Part shown: positions 18,535 to 27,095 of the stretch, in pieces
Layout of the letters: each line of letters opens with the position of its first letter
How positions within the stretch are numbered: the first letter of the stretch is position 1
Source of the DNA: Rhizobium gallicum bv. gallicum R602sp
GTDB lineage: Bacteria; Pseudomonadota; Alphaproteobacteria; Rhizobiales; Rhizobiaceae
Direction of reading: 5' to 3'
Assembly (NCBI RefSeq): GCF_000816845.1
Contig: NZ_CP006880.1
Coordinates: 1,736,001 to 1,800,000 of the forward strand
DNA length: 64,000 nucleotides
Translations under genes and position numbers: made by a program
Notes under the pieces: generated by a model
The model's database searches: none
The model's input: only the letters and a program-made list of their open reading frames with translations
What the model was told of the DNA's origin: nothing

Positions 18535-19374
18535 TTAGAAAGGTTGGCGATTAAACAAGCCACGGGACAACCGGTCCAGCAGCAGCGCGACGGCGACGAT
18601 TGCCAGGCCGGCTCGCAACCCAAGACCCATCTCCATACGTGTCAAACCGCGCGTCACCTCTGCGCCGAGACCACCTGCTCCCACAAGTCCAGCCAACACG
18701 ACCATCGCCAGAGACAGAAGAATGCATTGGTTGAGCCCGACAAGGAGCGTCTGCTTGGCCAGGGGGATCTCGATCTTCCAAAGCACCGATCGCGGATGGG
18801 CGCCGATGGCGCTGCCAAGCTCCATGAACTCCTTCGGCACCTGGTTGAATGCCAGTGTCGTCAAACGCAGCATTGGCGGAATGCCGTAGACGATCGTGGC
18901 AATAATTGCCGGTACCCGTCCGAGGCTGAAAATCATGACCGCCGGGATGAGATAGACCCACGGCGGAACCGTCTGCATCACGTCGAGAACCGGTCGAACC
19001 ATTGCCTCCAAGGTCTTGTGGCGTGAGCACAGCACGCCGATCGGAAATGCAATGAGAACGGATATCAACACGGCAACGGTCACCAGAGCGACTGTCTGCA
19101 TCGAGGCCGTCCACAGTCCCACGAGCAGGCAGAAACCGAGGCAAAGACCCGCGAGGATTGCGGCACGGAGGCCGACCGCCGCGAATGCCAAAACGATGAC
19201 AGTCGCAATCAAAGCATAGGGCGGCACTAAAAGGAGCGCGGCCTCTATTCCAGACAGAACCGCTTCGACAACGTAACTGATCGTAGCGAACAAAGGATGA
19301 AGGTTGGCGTTGAGCCAATCGACTGCTGGGGCCAGGAAGGCGCCAGGCGAAAACTGAACGGTCGTAGCGTTCAT
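18535..19374 (-). CDS. Betaine/proline ABC transporter permease (ProW type), second
   Basis: This 279-residue inner-membrane permease of the ProW/OpuAB group has several hydrophobic segments from about 45 to 270. The EAA loop region reads QVPKEFMELGSAIGAHPRSV (about 185-205), the site that contacts the ATPase. It overlaps the upstream permease by 4 bases (ATGA), so the two are coupled and likely form a heterodimeric channel with the ATPase at 20242. The substrate is inferred from the neighbours to be a betaine-like compound. Confidence 0.92.
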   Translation of the reverse strand: MNATTVQFSPGAFLAPAVDWLNANLHPLFATISYVVEAVLSGIEAALLLVPPYALIATVIVLAFAAVGLRAAILAGLCLGFCLLVGLWTASMQTVALVTVAVLISVLIAFPIGVLCSRHKTLEAMVRPVLDVMQTVPPWVYLIPAVMIFSLGRVPAIIATIVYGIPPMLRLTTLAFNQVPKEFMELGSAIGAHPRSVLWKIEIPLAKQTLLVGLNQCILLSLAMVVLAGLVGAGGLGAEVTRGLTRMEMGLGLRAGLAIVAVALLLDRLSRGLFNRQPF

Positions 19375-20219
19375 GACGTCCTCCCCGCACCGAGGCGTGC
19401 TGCGCTCTGGGTTATCCGGTCAAGCACCATGGTAAGTACCACGATGGCGATCGCTCCGTTGATCGAGGTTGCGATATCGAGCGTTCGGATCGCGCCGTAG
19501 ATCGTTTCCCCGAGCCCGCCGGATCCGACGATACCTGCGATGACGACCATGCCGAATGCCATCATCAGGCTTTGATTGATCCCTGCCATGATACTGGGAA
19601 GCGCAAACGGAAGGCGGATCTTGAAGAACATCTTGGCTGGCGTGATGCCGCTTGCCTCGCCGAGCTCGATGAATTCCCTGGGCGTCATCCGGATGCCAAG
19701 AGACGTCAGCCGGATGGCAGGAGGCATGGCGACGACGACGGTCGCAATCAGCGCCGTGGCCGGCCCGTAGCCGAGCAGCGCGATCGCCGGCAGCAGGTAG
19801 ATGTATGGCGGAAGCGTCTGGATCAAATCCAGGCCAGGCTCCATGAAGCGATCCAGGGCGGTGAAGAACCCGGCTGCAATGCCGATCGGAATTCCGATAG
19901 CCAACGCAAGTACGGTCGCTGTCAGCACCAGAGCCAAGGTGCTCATCGTCTCCGGCCAAAGGCCCATGGAAAAGCAGAGCGCGAGTGCAGCCCCACTCAA
20001 TATGGCGAACCAGGCATTGACCAGCCGCCAGCCAACAAGCGCTATGACGAGAGCAACCACGTAGAAGGGTGGAAGCTCCAGGAGCCACAGGATCGCGTCG
20101 TAGAGCCCTTCGAGAACCCATCGAACGTAATCGAACAGGAACTCTCCGTTGTCACTCACCCACTCGAGCGCGGAGTCCGTCCATTCGTCAAAAATATCGG
20201 TGAAGCTTGAACTGTCCAT
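19371..20219 (-). CDS. Betaine/proline ABC transporter permease (ProW type), first
   Basis: A 282-residue ProW-type permease with a long N-terminal amphipathic stretch (EWTDSALEWVSDNGEFLFDY, 12-31) before the membrane helices. The EAA loop is MTPREFIELGEASGITPAKM. It lies 22 bases after the ATPase gene and overlaps the next permease by 4 bases. Two non-identical permeases with one ATPase is less common than the single ProW of enteric bacteria. Confidence 0.92.
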   Translation of the reverse strand: MDSSSFTDIFDEWTDSALEWVSDNGEFLFDYVRWVLEGLYDAILWLLELPPFYVVALVIALVGWRLVNAWFAILSGAALALCFSMGLWPETMSTLALVLTATVLALAIGIPIGIAAGFFTALDRFMEPGLDLIQTLPPYIYLLPAIALLGYGPATALIATVVVAMPPAIRLTSLGIRMTPREFIELGEASGITPAKMFFKIRLPFALPSIMAGINQSLMMAFGMVVIAGIVGSGGLGETIYGAIRTLDIATSINGAIAIVVLTMVLDRITQSAARLGAGRTS

Positions 20220-20241
20220 GTCACTGAGCTCCAGGTTAGGG

Positions 20242-21333
20242 TCACGCCGCCGCGAGATCGTTTGTGGACGTGCCCTTGACGCCCATCAGAAGACTGCGTG
20301 GCGTGACCACGCCGACGACCTGATCGTTGTCTACGACGGCGATGGCATCACGCTCCGACTGCATCGTCAACGTGATGAGCTCGTCGATGTCGGCATCAGG
20401 CGTGGTGCGCGCCAGAGACGAAATGTCGGAGTTCGGCTCGCTTCGCTGGAAATCGGTGACGCTGCGCATGACAGAATGTGCCTTGATCAGATGAAGCCGG
20501 GATATGCCAGCGACGAATTCGGCGACGTAAGCATCAGCGGGATTGAGAATGATCTCCTCGGCCGTGCCGGTCTGGATGATCACGCCATCCTTCATGATGG
20601 CGATGCGATCGCCGATACGGATGGCCTCGTCCAGATCATGAGTGATGAAAACCGCGGACTTGCCCAGGGCTTTGGTGAGTTGTCTGAACTCATCCTGAAG
20701 CTGGCGCCGGATAAGGGGATCGAGCGCGCTGAACGGCTCGTCCATGAGGATGATTTCGGGGTCGGCCGCAAGCGCGCGGGCAAGACCGACGCGTTGCTGC
20801 ATGCCGCCGGAAAGTTCTCTGGGATAGCGATTCACCCAGTCGGCAAGGCCGACCTTCTCCAAAGCCGCACTCGCCGTGGCGTTTCGCTCGGGCTTGGCAA
20901 TTCCCTGCACCTCAAGGCCAAAGGCCGCGTTCTCCAGGACCGTCCTGTGGGGCAGGAGCGCCACACTCTGAAAAACCATTCCGATATTGCGGGCGCGCAT
21001 CTGCCTGAGATCAACAGGTGACAAGGCAGCCAAGTCCCGTCCCTTCACCAGGACCTTTCCCGCACTGGGGGTGATCAGCTTGTTGAGGAGCCGGATGAGC
21101 GTCGACTTTCCGCTCCCCGACAGTCCCATGACGCAGAAGATTTCACCGCGCCGCACCTGGATGCTCGCATCGGATACGCCGACAACGCAGTTGAATTCCT
21201 GCAGGACCTGTTTTTTGCTGAGCCCGCGCTCGGCGATTGACTTCATCGCGGCAGAGGACTTGTCTCCGAAGACCTTCCAGAGGGATTGGCAGTCAATCAG
21301 GACTTCATTGATATCGACATTTGCGGCTTTCAT
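20242..21333 (-). CDS. Glycine betaine/proline ABC transporter ATPase (ProV type)
   Basis: This 363-residue ATPase carries the QATP family signature for quaternary amine uptake. Walker A is GLSGSGKST, the signature motif LSGGMQQRVGLARAL, Walker B ILMDEPFSALDPL, and the switch His is in VFITHDLDEA. A CBS-like domain occupies about 280-355 (DAIAVVDNDQVVGVVTPRSL) and may sense ionic strength as in OpuA. The ATG at 21333 with AAGGGGAT upstream is preferred over the longer frame. It energises the two permeases that follow, and the binding protein precedes it. Confidence 0.95.
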   Translation of the reverse strand: MKAANVDINEVLIDCQSLWKVFGDKSSAAMKSIAERGLSKKQVLQEFNCVVGVSDASIQVRRGEIFCVMGLSGSGKSTLIRLLNKLITPSAGKVLVKGRDLAALSPVDLRQMRARNIGMVFQSVALLPHRTVLENAAFGLEVQGIAKPERNATASAALEKVGLADWVNRYPRELSGGMQQRVGLARALAADPEIILMDEPFSALDPLIRRQLQDEFRQLTKALGKSAVFITHDLDEAIRIGDRIAIMKDGVIIQTGTAEEIILNPADAYVAEFVAGISRLHLIKAHSVMRSVTDFQRSEPNSDISSLARTTPDADIDELITLTMQSERDAIAVVDNDQVVGVVTPRSLLMGVKGTSTNDLAAA

Positions 21334-21421
21334 AGCGATCCCCTTTGAGCCAATTGGCGCTGGCTTTTCTCGTTGGGCGTCGAGGTGGCCGCCCGACAAG
21401 ATCGGAACAGCCACGACGCGA

Positions 21422-22273
21422 TTAATATTTCTTGATGTTTTCCCAGCGCTTGATGAGATCGGCATGGGCGCCGATCCAGTCCTGGACAGCCTGGTCCATC
21501 GTCTTGCCATCCTTGACCTCGCCATTGATCGTGGTGATGTCAGCGAGTGGAACGTATACGCTGGCCATCACTTCACGTGCATGCGGGTTCTCTTCCGAAA
21601 AGCCCTTTTGACCGATCCAGTAGTAGCTCTGCGGCGGCGGGAAGACGCCCTTGGGGTCCTTCAGGTACTTCACCTCATACTTTTGGACCATCCACGACGG
21701 TTCCCAAATCGTCACCGCGACCCATTCCTTGCGGTCGTAGGCGGATTTCAGCGCCGCCGTCATCGCCGCCGTGCTGCCTTCGAGAAGCTGCAGCTTGATA
21801 TCGTAGTCCTTGACCGCGTCCGACGTGTCACGCATGAGGCCGGAGCCCGGTTCGATCCCGACGATCTTGCCGCCGAACTTATCGGCGTTTTCGTTGAGCT
21901 GATCGAGCGAATCGATCGGGACATATTTAGGAACGGCGATACCCTGATAGAGACCGTGCGAAACGGGCGAAATCTTTTCCAGACGGTTCTTGTTCTTATC
22001 CCAGTAGTCCTGGGCGACGTAGTCGGTCTGAGAGGCGAGCACCTGGATGTCGCCCTTGGCAAGAGCGGCATAGGCAATGCCCCATTCGGAGAACTCGGTC
22101 ACCTTCACGGTGTAGCCGGCGTCCTCAAGAACCTTCTTTGTTATTCCGGTGATGGGCGTCAGGTCTTCCCACGACAGCGTGCCCATGTTGATCGTCTTTT
22201 CTTCCGCATGCGCTGGAAGCATGCTCATTGCGATCATCGCAGCGGCGCAGAGCGCCCTCCACAAAGCCTTCAT
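21422..22273 (-). CDS. Betaine-type ABC transporter substrate-binding protein
   Basis: A 283-residue periplasmic protein with signal peptide (MKALWRALCAAAMIAMSMLPAHA, cleaved about residue 23) and an OpuAC/ProX fold. It has aromatic residues suited to a cation-pi box: Trp in LSWEDL, Trp in IWEPSWM and Trp in YYWIGQKGF. The family binds glycine betaine, choline, proline betaine or similar trimethyl- and dimethylammonium compounds. It is the first transporter gene of the operon, following the FAD oxidoreductase by 79 bases. The exact ligand cannot be read from sequence. Confidence 0.92.
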   Translation of the reverse strand: MKALWRALCAAAMIAMSMLPAHAEEKTINMGTLSWEDLTPITGITKKVLEDAGYTVKVTEFSEWGIAYAALAKGDIQVLASQTDYVAQDYWDKNKNRLEKISPVSHGLYQGIAVPKYVPIDSLDQLNENADKFGGKIVGIEPGSGLMRDTSDAVKDYDIKLQLLEGSTAAMTAALKSAYDRKEWVAVTIWEPSWMVQKYEVKYLKDPKGVFPPPQSYYWIGQKGFSEENPHAREVMASVYVPLADITTINGEVKDGKTMDQAVQDWIGAHADLIKRWENIKKY

Positions 22274-22352
22274 TATTCTTACTCCTAGTTCTCGTTCCCA
22301 TTCTCATTGAAGTCCTGCGGGCAGCGCAGTCTTCATATTGCGCGGCGACGGA

Positions 22353-23699
22353 TCATCCCTCGCGGCCTGCACGCAATTCCTGAAAGCGGATGACCGAATT
22401 GACGCCCAGCCACGCGACGGGCTCGGGAGGCAGTCTGCTCGGTTCCGGGTGATTCTTGTATTTGTCGAGTTCGGGGCTAGCAGTGCCGGTCGCCAGATCG
22501 GCCGCCATCATGCCCGCAAGCGTGCTCTTGACGGTGCCGAGACCATTCTCGCAGCACGCCGAAAAAAGGCCCTCTTCCACCTCGCCGAATGCCGGCACGT
22601 GGTTCCGGCTGAGGCACAGCGCACCGGCCCAGCTATACTCCATCGGCAGGCGTTCCAGCCCGGGGAAACGGGCATCGAACGACCGGCGCTGCTCGGCAGC
22701 CACGCCGGCAACCCGCCTCTCCGACACCTTGAGACATGGGTCGTATGTGAACCTCGTCCTGATGACGATCCTCGAACGGCCATTGGTGGTGATCTTGCGA
22801 ACGGTCGCCCCCATGGGATCTGCCGGCAGCAGCGCCCATCGATCGGCGCCGGTAACGTCGCCTGCGAACTCGTTCTGGGAGAACGGGGCGGTCATCGACG
22901 CGTAGGTGAAGATATGCATCAGCCGTCCACGGAAGTGGCCGAAGCTTTCGACGTGACCGTTCACCCCTAAAATGACCTTCGGCGCAGAGACGGATCCGTG
23001 ATTGGAAATCGCCTTCCAGGACTTACCTTCGCGTGAAAGCTCCAGCACCGGCGAATGTTCGTAGATGGTAACCTTCGATCGAAGTCCGCGCGCCAGCCCG
23101 CGGATATAATCGGCGGGCTGGATCATCACGGCACCTGGCGTGTAAAGCCCTCCACGATAATAGCGCGAGCCCGTCATTTCCCGCATCTGGTCGGCATCGA
23201 GAACGCGATGTTCTTCGCCGATCTTCTCAAGAGATTTGCGGTAATTGTCGTTGAGGCCGAGCCCTCGGTCCGAGGCCGCGGCATTGACCTTGCCCGACGG
23301 ATCGAACGTATCGCTCGACAGGTTGTATTCGGCCGCGACGTCCGCCGCAAAAGCGATCGCCAAACGGTTCTGTCTGATCTCGTTTCTGGTTGCCTGCTCG
23401 TCTGCCACCGAGTACTCGCCTGCCGACAAGTTGTGGGGCACGTCGATCATGAAGCCGGAGTTCCTCCCGGCCGGTCCCTTCGCAAGTTCACGAGCCTCCA
23501 GGACGACAATCTTGTCTTGGGGACGAAATTGCGAGAGGCGCCGTGCCGCCGACAGGCCGGCAAATCCAGCGCCGATGATAAGCCAGTCAACCGTAGCGTC
23601 TCGATCAAGCGCCGTTGCGGGAAAGGCGCGTTCGCTGACCGCCTCCCATCCCGAAGTGCCGGTGTCGATCGGCAGACGCTTGATCACATGTCGGGTCAT
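22353..23699 (-). CDS. FAD-dependent amine oxidoreductase (DAO/PuuB-like)
   Basis: This 448-residue flavoprotein of the D-amino-acid-oxidase family has an N-terminal dinucleotide fold with WLIIGAGFAGLSAARRL (about 34-50). The GPAGRNSGFMID segment is typical of PuuB-like gamma-glutamylputrescine oxidases and related secondary-amine dehydrogenases. The start ATG overlaps the aldehyde dehydrogenase stop by 4 bases. An oxidase of this type would cut a secondary or tertiary amine into an amine plus an aldehyde, which the upstream dehydrogenase could oxidise. The true substrate is unknown; demethylation of a betaine-derived amine is an alternative to a putrescine-like reaction. Confidence 0.88.
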   Translation of the reverse strand: MTRHVIKRLPIDTGTSGWEAVSERAFPATALDRDATVDWLIIGAGFAGLSAARRLSQFRPQDKIVVLEARELAKGPAGRNSGFMIDVPHNLSAGEYSVADEQATRNEIRQNRLAIAFAADVAAEYNLSSDTFDPSGKVNAAASDRGLGLNDNYRKSLEKIGEEHRVLDADQMREMTGSRYYRGGLYTPGAVMIQPADYIRGLARGLRSKVTIYEHSPVLELSREGKSWKAISNHGSVSAPKVILGVNGHVESFGHFRGRLMHIFTYASMTAPFSQNEFAGDVTGADRWALLPADPMGATVRKITTNGRSRIVIRTRFTYDPCLKVSERRVAGVAAEQRRSFDARFPGLERLPMEYSWAGALCLSRNHVPAFGEVEEGLFSACCENGLGTVKSTLAGMMAADLATGTASPELDKYKNHPEPSRLPPEPVAWLGVNSVIRFQELRAGREG

Positions 23700-25213
23700 C
23701 GGATCGTCTCGTCCACAGATCGGTCCGAGACGTCGATCCAGATCGTCTTGAGTTCGCAATAGTTGTCGTGGGCAAAGACCGACTTGTCGCGGCCGCCGAA
23801 TCCCGACTCCTTGTAGCCGCCGAACGGCGTGGTCGCGTCCCCTTCGCCAAAGCAGTTGACGGTGACGACCCCGGCCCGGATTTCCCGCGAAAGCTTGATG
23901 GCGTTTCTCAGGCTTGCGGTATAGACGGACGCCGTAAGACCGTAGTTGGTGTCATTGGCAAGAGCGATGGCTTCGCTGAGCGTATTGAAGGTCGTGACCG
24001 CAAGGACCGGCCCGAAGATCTCTTCCTGAAACAGACGGCTGGAAGGCGTTACACCCTCGACCACCGTCGGCTCGATGAAGATGCCGCCATGCGTGTCGCC
24101 GCCGTGGGCGACAGAGAGCTTCTCCTTCTTCGCGTCGTCGAGAAAGGATTTCACCTTCTCAAAGTGGGTCTTGCTGACCAGCGCGCCGATGCGGTTTTCG
24201 GGATCGAGCGGATCGCCCGTCTTCCATTCGCGCATGTAGGCTCCGATGCGCTGCAGCAGCTCGTCCTTGACCTTGGCATGGACGATCAGCCGCGATGTGG
24301 CCGAGCAGTTCTCACCCATGTTCCAGAAGGCGCCGTTGACCACCTGCTCGGCCACAAGGTCGAGGTCTTCGGCGTCATCGAGAACGACCGCGGGATTCTT
24401 GCCGCCGCATTCGAGCACGACACGCTTGAGGTTGGAGTCGGCGGCATAGCGCAGGAAGCGGCGGCCGGTAGGCGTCGATCCGGTAAATGCCACCATGTCG
24501 ACGTCCATGTGCATGCCGATCGGTTCGCCGACCTCCTTGCCGCCGCCGGTCACGACGTTGAAGACGCCCGCAGGGATCCCTGCTTCATGGGCAAGTTCGG
24601 CGACACGCAGCGTGGTGAGCGTCGTTTCCTGCGCAGGCTTCACGATCACCGAGCAGCCGGCTGCAAGGGCCGGACCGATCTTCCAGGCCAACATCAGCAG
24701 CGGGAAGTTCCACGGAAGCACACATCCGACGACGCCGACAGGTTCGCGGACGATCATTGTCAGTGCATTTGCCCCGACAGGTGCGGTGTTGTCGTAAAGC
24801 TTGTCGATCAGTTCGGCATGCCAGCGAATGGTATGAATGGTATCGGGAACGTCGACCGTCTGGCATTCGCGGATCGGCTTGCCACTGTCCAGGCTTTCCA
24901 TGATAGCGAGTTCATGACGGTTGCGCTCCAGCAACTTGGCGAGCTTGAGGAGCACGGCCTTGCGCTCGCCAGGCGAACACAACCGCCAGCGGCCGTCGTC
25001 GAAGGCTTGCTTGGCCTTGATCACGGCATAATCGACGTCGGTGGCGTCGCACGCGGCGATTTCGGCAAGAACGTCGCCCGTGGCAGGGTTCGTGGACGTG
25101 AAAGTCCGACCGGAATGCGCCGGACGGAAGGCCCCGTCAATGAATCCATTCGTCGGGAACTGAAGGCCTGCGGCGATCGCCTTGTATTCGGCAGCGGTCA
25201 AGGGTTCATGCAT
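23696..25213 (-). CDS. Aldehyde dehydrogenase (PuuC-like)
   Basis: A 505-residue NAD(P)-dependent aldehyde dehydrogenase. Catalytic Glu268 is in LECGGKNPA and the nucleophile Cys303 in GENCSAT; the oxyanion/NAD region VLPWNFP is at 165-171. The EGDATTPFGGYKESGFGGRD ending is characteristic of gamma-glutamyl-gamma-aminobutyraldehyde dehydrogenases (PuuC) and close betaine-type enzymes. It overlaps the DapA-like gene upstream by 8 bases and the FAD oxidase downstream by 4, a tightly coupled trio. It probably oxidises the aldehyde made by the neighbouring oxidase. Confidence 0.93.
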   Translation of the reverse strand: MHEPLTAAEYKAIAAGLQFPTNGFIDGAFRPAHSGRTFTSTNPATGDVLAEIAACDATDVDYAVIKAKQAFDDGRWRLCSPGERKAVLLKLAKLLERNRHELAIMESLDSGKPIRECQTVDVPDTIHTIRWHAELIDKLYDNTAPVGANALTMIVREPVGVVGCVLPWNFPLLMLAWKIGPALAAGCSVIVKPAQETTLTTLRVAELAHEAGIPAGVFNVVTGGGKEVGEPIGMHMDVDMVAFTGSTPTGRRFLRYAADSNLKRVVLECGGKNPAVVLDDAEDLDLVAEQVVNGAFWNMGENCSATSRLIVHAKVKDELLQRIGAYMREWKTGDPLDPENRIGALVSKTHFEKVKSFLDDAKKEKLSVAHGGDTHGGIFIEPTVVEGVTPSSRLFQEEIFGPVLAVTTFNTLSEAIALANDTNYGLTASVYTASLRNAIKLSREIRAGVVTVNCFGEGDATTPFGGYKESGFGGRDKSVFAHDNYCELKTIWIDVSDRSVDETIR

Positions 25214-26117
25214 GATTTGCTCCCGACGTGATCTGGGCAACCGTGCGCTTCAACGTGGCGACGACGGTCTGGAGGGTTCGCTTTTCTTCGGAATTCAGCG
25301 GACGCAGCGGTGCGCGGACCGGCCCGGCGCTCAGGCCGATCAACTCGCATCCATGCTTGATCGACTGGACGAACTTCCCGCATTCCAGGAAATCCATAAG
25401 CGGCAGCATCGCGGTCATGATCGCGCGACCCTTGTCGAAGTTCTTTTCCAGCACGCAGGCCTCGTAAAGCGCGACGTGCTCGCGCGGAAGGAAGTTGGAG
25501 CCGGCGCATACCCAGCTCTTTGCGCCCCATGCGAAAAATTCGAGAGCTTGATCATCCCAGCCGCAAGACAGCGAGATATGCGGATACTTGCGCGCGAGAC
25601 GATGAAGATTGCCCATGTCGCCGGAACTTTCCTTGATGGCGACCACATTTTTGGATTTACCAACGCGGGAAAAATACTCCTCGCCCATCATCACGCCCAT
25701 GCGGGCCGGATAGTTGTAGAGCATGATCGGCAAGTTGGCCGCACGGTCCACCGTGAGCGCGTGGACCGCATTTTCCCGTTCCGTCGGCAACGCATAGGGC
25801 GGCGAGGACACGAGGATCGCATCCGCGCCGATTTCTTTTGCCGCCTTGGCGTACTCGACCGAGTCTTCGGTTCTCGTTGCGCCCGTTCCTATGACGAGCG
25901 GCAGCCGGGTGCCGATGACATCCTTGGCATAGGCCGCAAGTTCGAAGCGCTCCTGGCTGCTGTGGGCATAGTACTCGCCCGTCGAGCCACCGACGATGAT
26001 GCCATGCACGCCCGCATCGATGAGCTGCTCGATGACGGCGCAAAACGCAACGCGGTCTATCTGCCCATCCCGGTCGAGCGGCGTCACCGCCGGCGTAAAG
26101 ATCCCCTCAAACTTCAC
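25206..26117 (-). CDS. Dihydrodipicolinate synthase family protein
   Basis: A 303-residue TIM-barrel lyase/aldolase of the DapA/NAL family. GGSTGEYY (43-50) matches the carboxylate-binding motif, Tyr134 (LYNYPARMG) and Schiff-base Lys162 (VVAIKESSGD) complete the active site. The family includes pyruvate aldolases and deaminases such as 4-hydroxy-proline-pathway HPC deaminase, so a role in amine catabolism is reasonable, but this one is not assigned. It starts at GTG 26117, overlapping the GntR stop by 4 bases, and overlaps the aldehyde dehydrogenase by 8. Confidence 0.9.
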   Translation of the reverse strand: MKFEGIFTPAVTPLDRDGQIDRVAFCAVIEQLIDAGVHGIIVGGSTGEYYAHSSQERFELAAYAKDVIGTRLPLVIGTGATRTEDSVEYAKAAKEIGADAILVSSPPYALPTERENAVHALTVDRAANLPIMLYNYPARMGVMMGEEYFSRVGKSKNVVAIKESSGDMGNLHRLARKYPHISLSCGWDDQALEFFAWGAKSWVCAGSNFLPREHVALYEACVLEKNFDKGRAIMTAMLPLMDFLECGKFVQSIKHGCELIGLSAGPVRAPLRPLNSEEKRTLQTVVATLKRTVAQITSGANHA

Positions 26118-26830
26118 GGTGATTTCTCCAATGATTGCGTGGTTGGAGCGCCGATCGGGGCGTCCGCCTTAAGTCCGTGCGGCGCAATGAACATTTCCAT
26201 GTTTTCGCGGGACAACTCCCAGTGCTCGAAGACAAGATCGACCACAGCGTCCTCGTCATGAATGCTGAGCGCCTCGATGAAGCTGTCGTGGTGCTCGACA
26301 GCCAACTGCAGCCGCCGCTTCATGTCCGCGTTCCTGGGTCGGAAGAAGGTATGACCGATGCGCGCGTGGTCGATGAGAAGCCGGCCCAGGCTGGGTTGCA
26401 GGTAGACGTTGGCCGACATCTCCCCGAAGATCTCGTGGAAGCGGTTGTTCTCGAGCACCATCGCCAGCGCGTCCATGTTCTGACTAGCGGCGCGGAAGCG
26501 CTCCTGGGTCTGCTTCAGGTCCGAGAGTTGCGAAGGCTTGAAGTTCTGCACTGCAAGGCGGCCAATCGCCGCGTAGATCATCGGCGCAACAAGAAAGAAG
26601 TTCCGCAGGGTCGCGTGGTTCATCGGGATGACCCGCGCCCCCCTGTTCTCGCGAATGTCGACGTAGCCCTCACCCGCCAGGCGGCGGAAAATATCGCGAA
26701 CCGGCGTTCGCGACAGGCCGTAGCGCTCGCTGAGACTGGACTCGTCCAGATCGGCGTCGGGGTCCAGCTCCATCGTCAGGATCTGACGTTTCAGGTCATC
26801 GTAGAGATTGCTCTTGACGCTCTTCGCCAT
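26114..26830 (-). CDS. GntR/FCD family regulator
   Basis: This 238-residue FadR-subfamily regulator has an N-terminal winged helix (about 5-70; LSERYGLSRTPVRDIFRRLA) and an all-helical FCD ligand domain (about 90-220) with metal-binding-type His and Asp residues. It is the first gene of the minus-strand operon and is divergent from the Rieske oxygenase, with TTGTGTACACAA in the shared region. It most likely represses both arms until an intermediate binds. The ligand is unknown. Confidence 0.92.
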   Translation of the reverse strand: MAKSVKSNLYDDLKRQILTMELDPDADLDESSLSERYGLSRTPVRDIFRRLAGEGYVDIRENRGARVIPMNHATLRNFFLVAPMIYAAIGRLAVQNFKPSQLSDLKQTQERFRAASQNMDALAMVLENNRFHEIFGEMSANVYLQPSLGRLLIDHARIGHTFFRPRNADMKRRLQLAVEHHDSFIEALSIHDEDAVVDLVFEHWELSRENMEMFIAPHGLKADAPIGAPTTQSLEKSP

Positions 26831-26897
26831 CGGTTATCTCAGCCCTCTTTTTTCATCTGACAGCCCATGATCGCATGGCTTGGGACAGAAGTCAATT

Positions 26898-26919
26898 ATT
26901 GTGTACTTTGTGTACACAA
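26898..26919. promoter_or_regulatory. Candidate GntR operator
   Basis: ATTGTGTAC is followed two bases later by TTGTGTACACAA (26908-26919), a perfect 12-base palindrome, so one full dyad and one half-site are packed together. FadR-subfamily regulators bind short TNGT-type dyads of this kind. It lies 68 bases upstream of the GntR start and about 180 bases upstream of the Rieske gene, suiting control of both. Confidence 0.6.
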
Positions 26920-27095
26920 TCAAAATTGTTAGAAAATACAATTTACCGACCCGCTTTGCCGGCTGACCGGGCAGCTTCTTTTTTCAACGTTTCCGCATTG
27001 CCATTACATCTGGTTATGTCATGACGGCCGATTTGTGCCGTTGAACCATGCAAAGATGAAGCGGATGATTGCCCATCCAACCATGAGGTAGAATT

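Noticed and set aside
17572..19026. 484-codon plus-strand frame across the GlxA-like and permease genes
   Set aside because: It crosses two real minus-strand genes and the gap between them, and its product is a low-complexity His/Arg/Gln-rich sequence.
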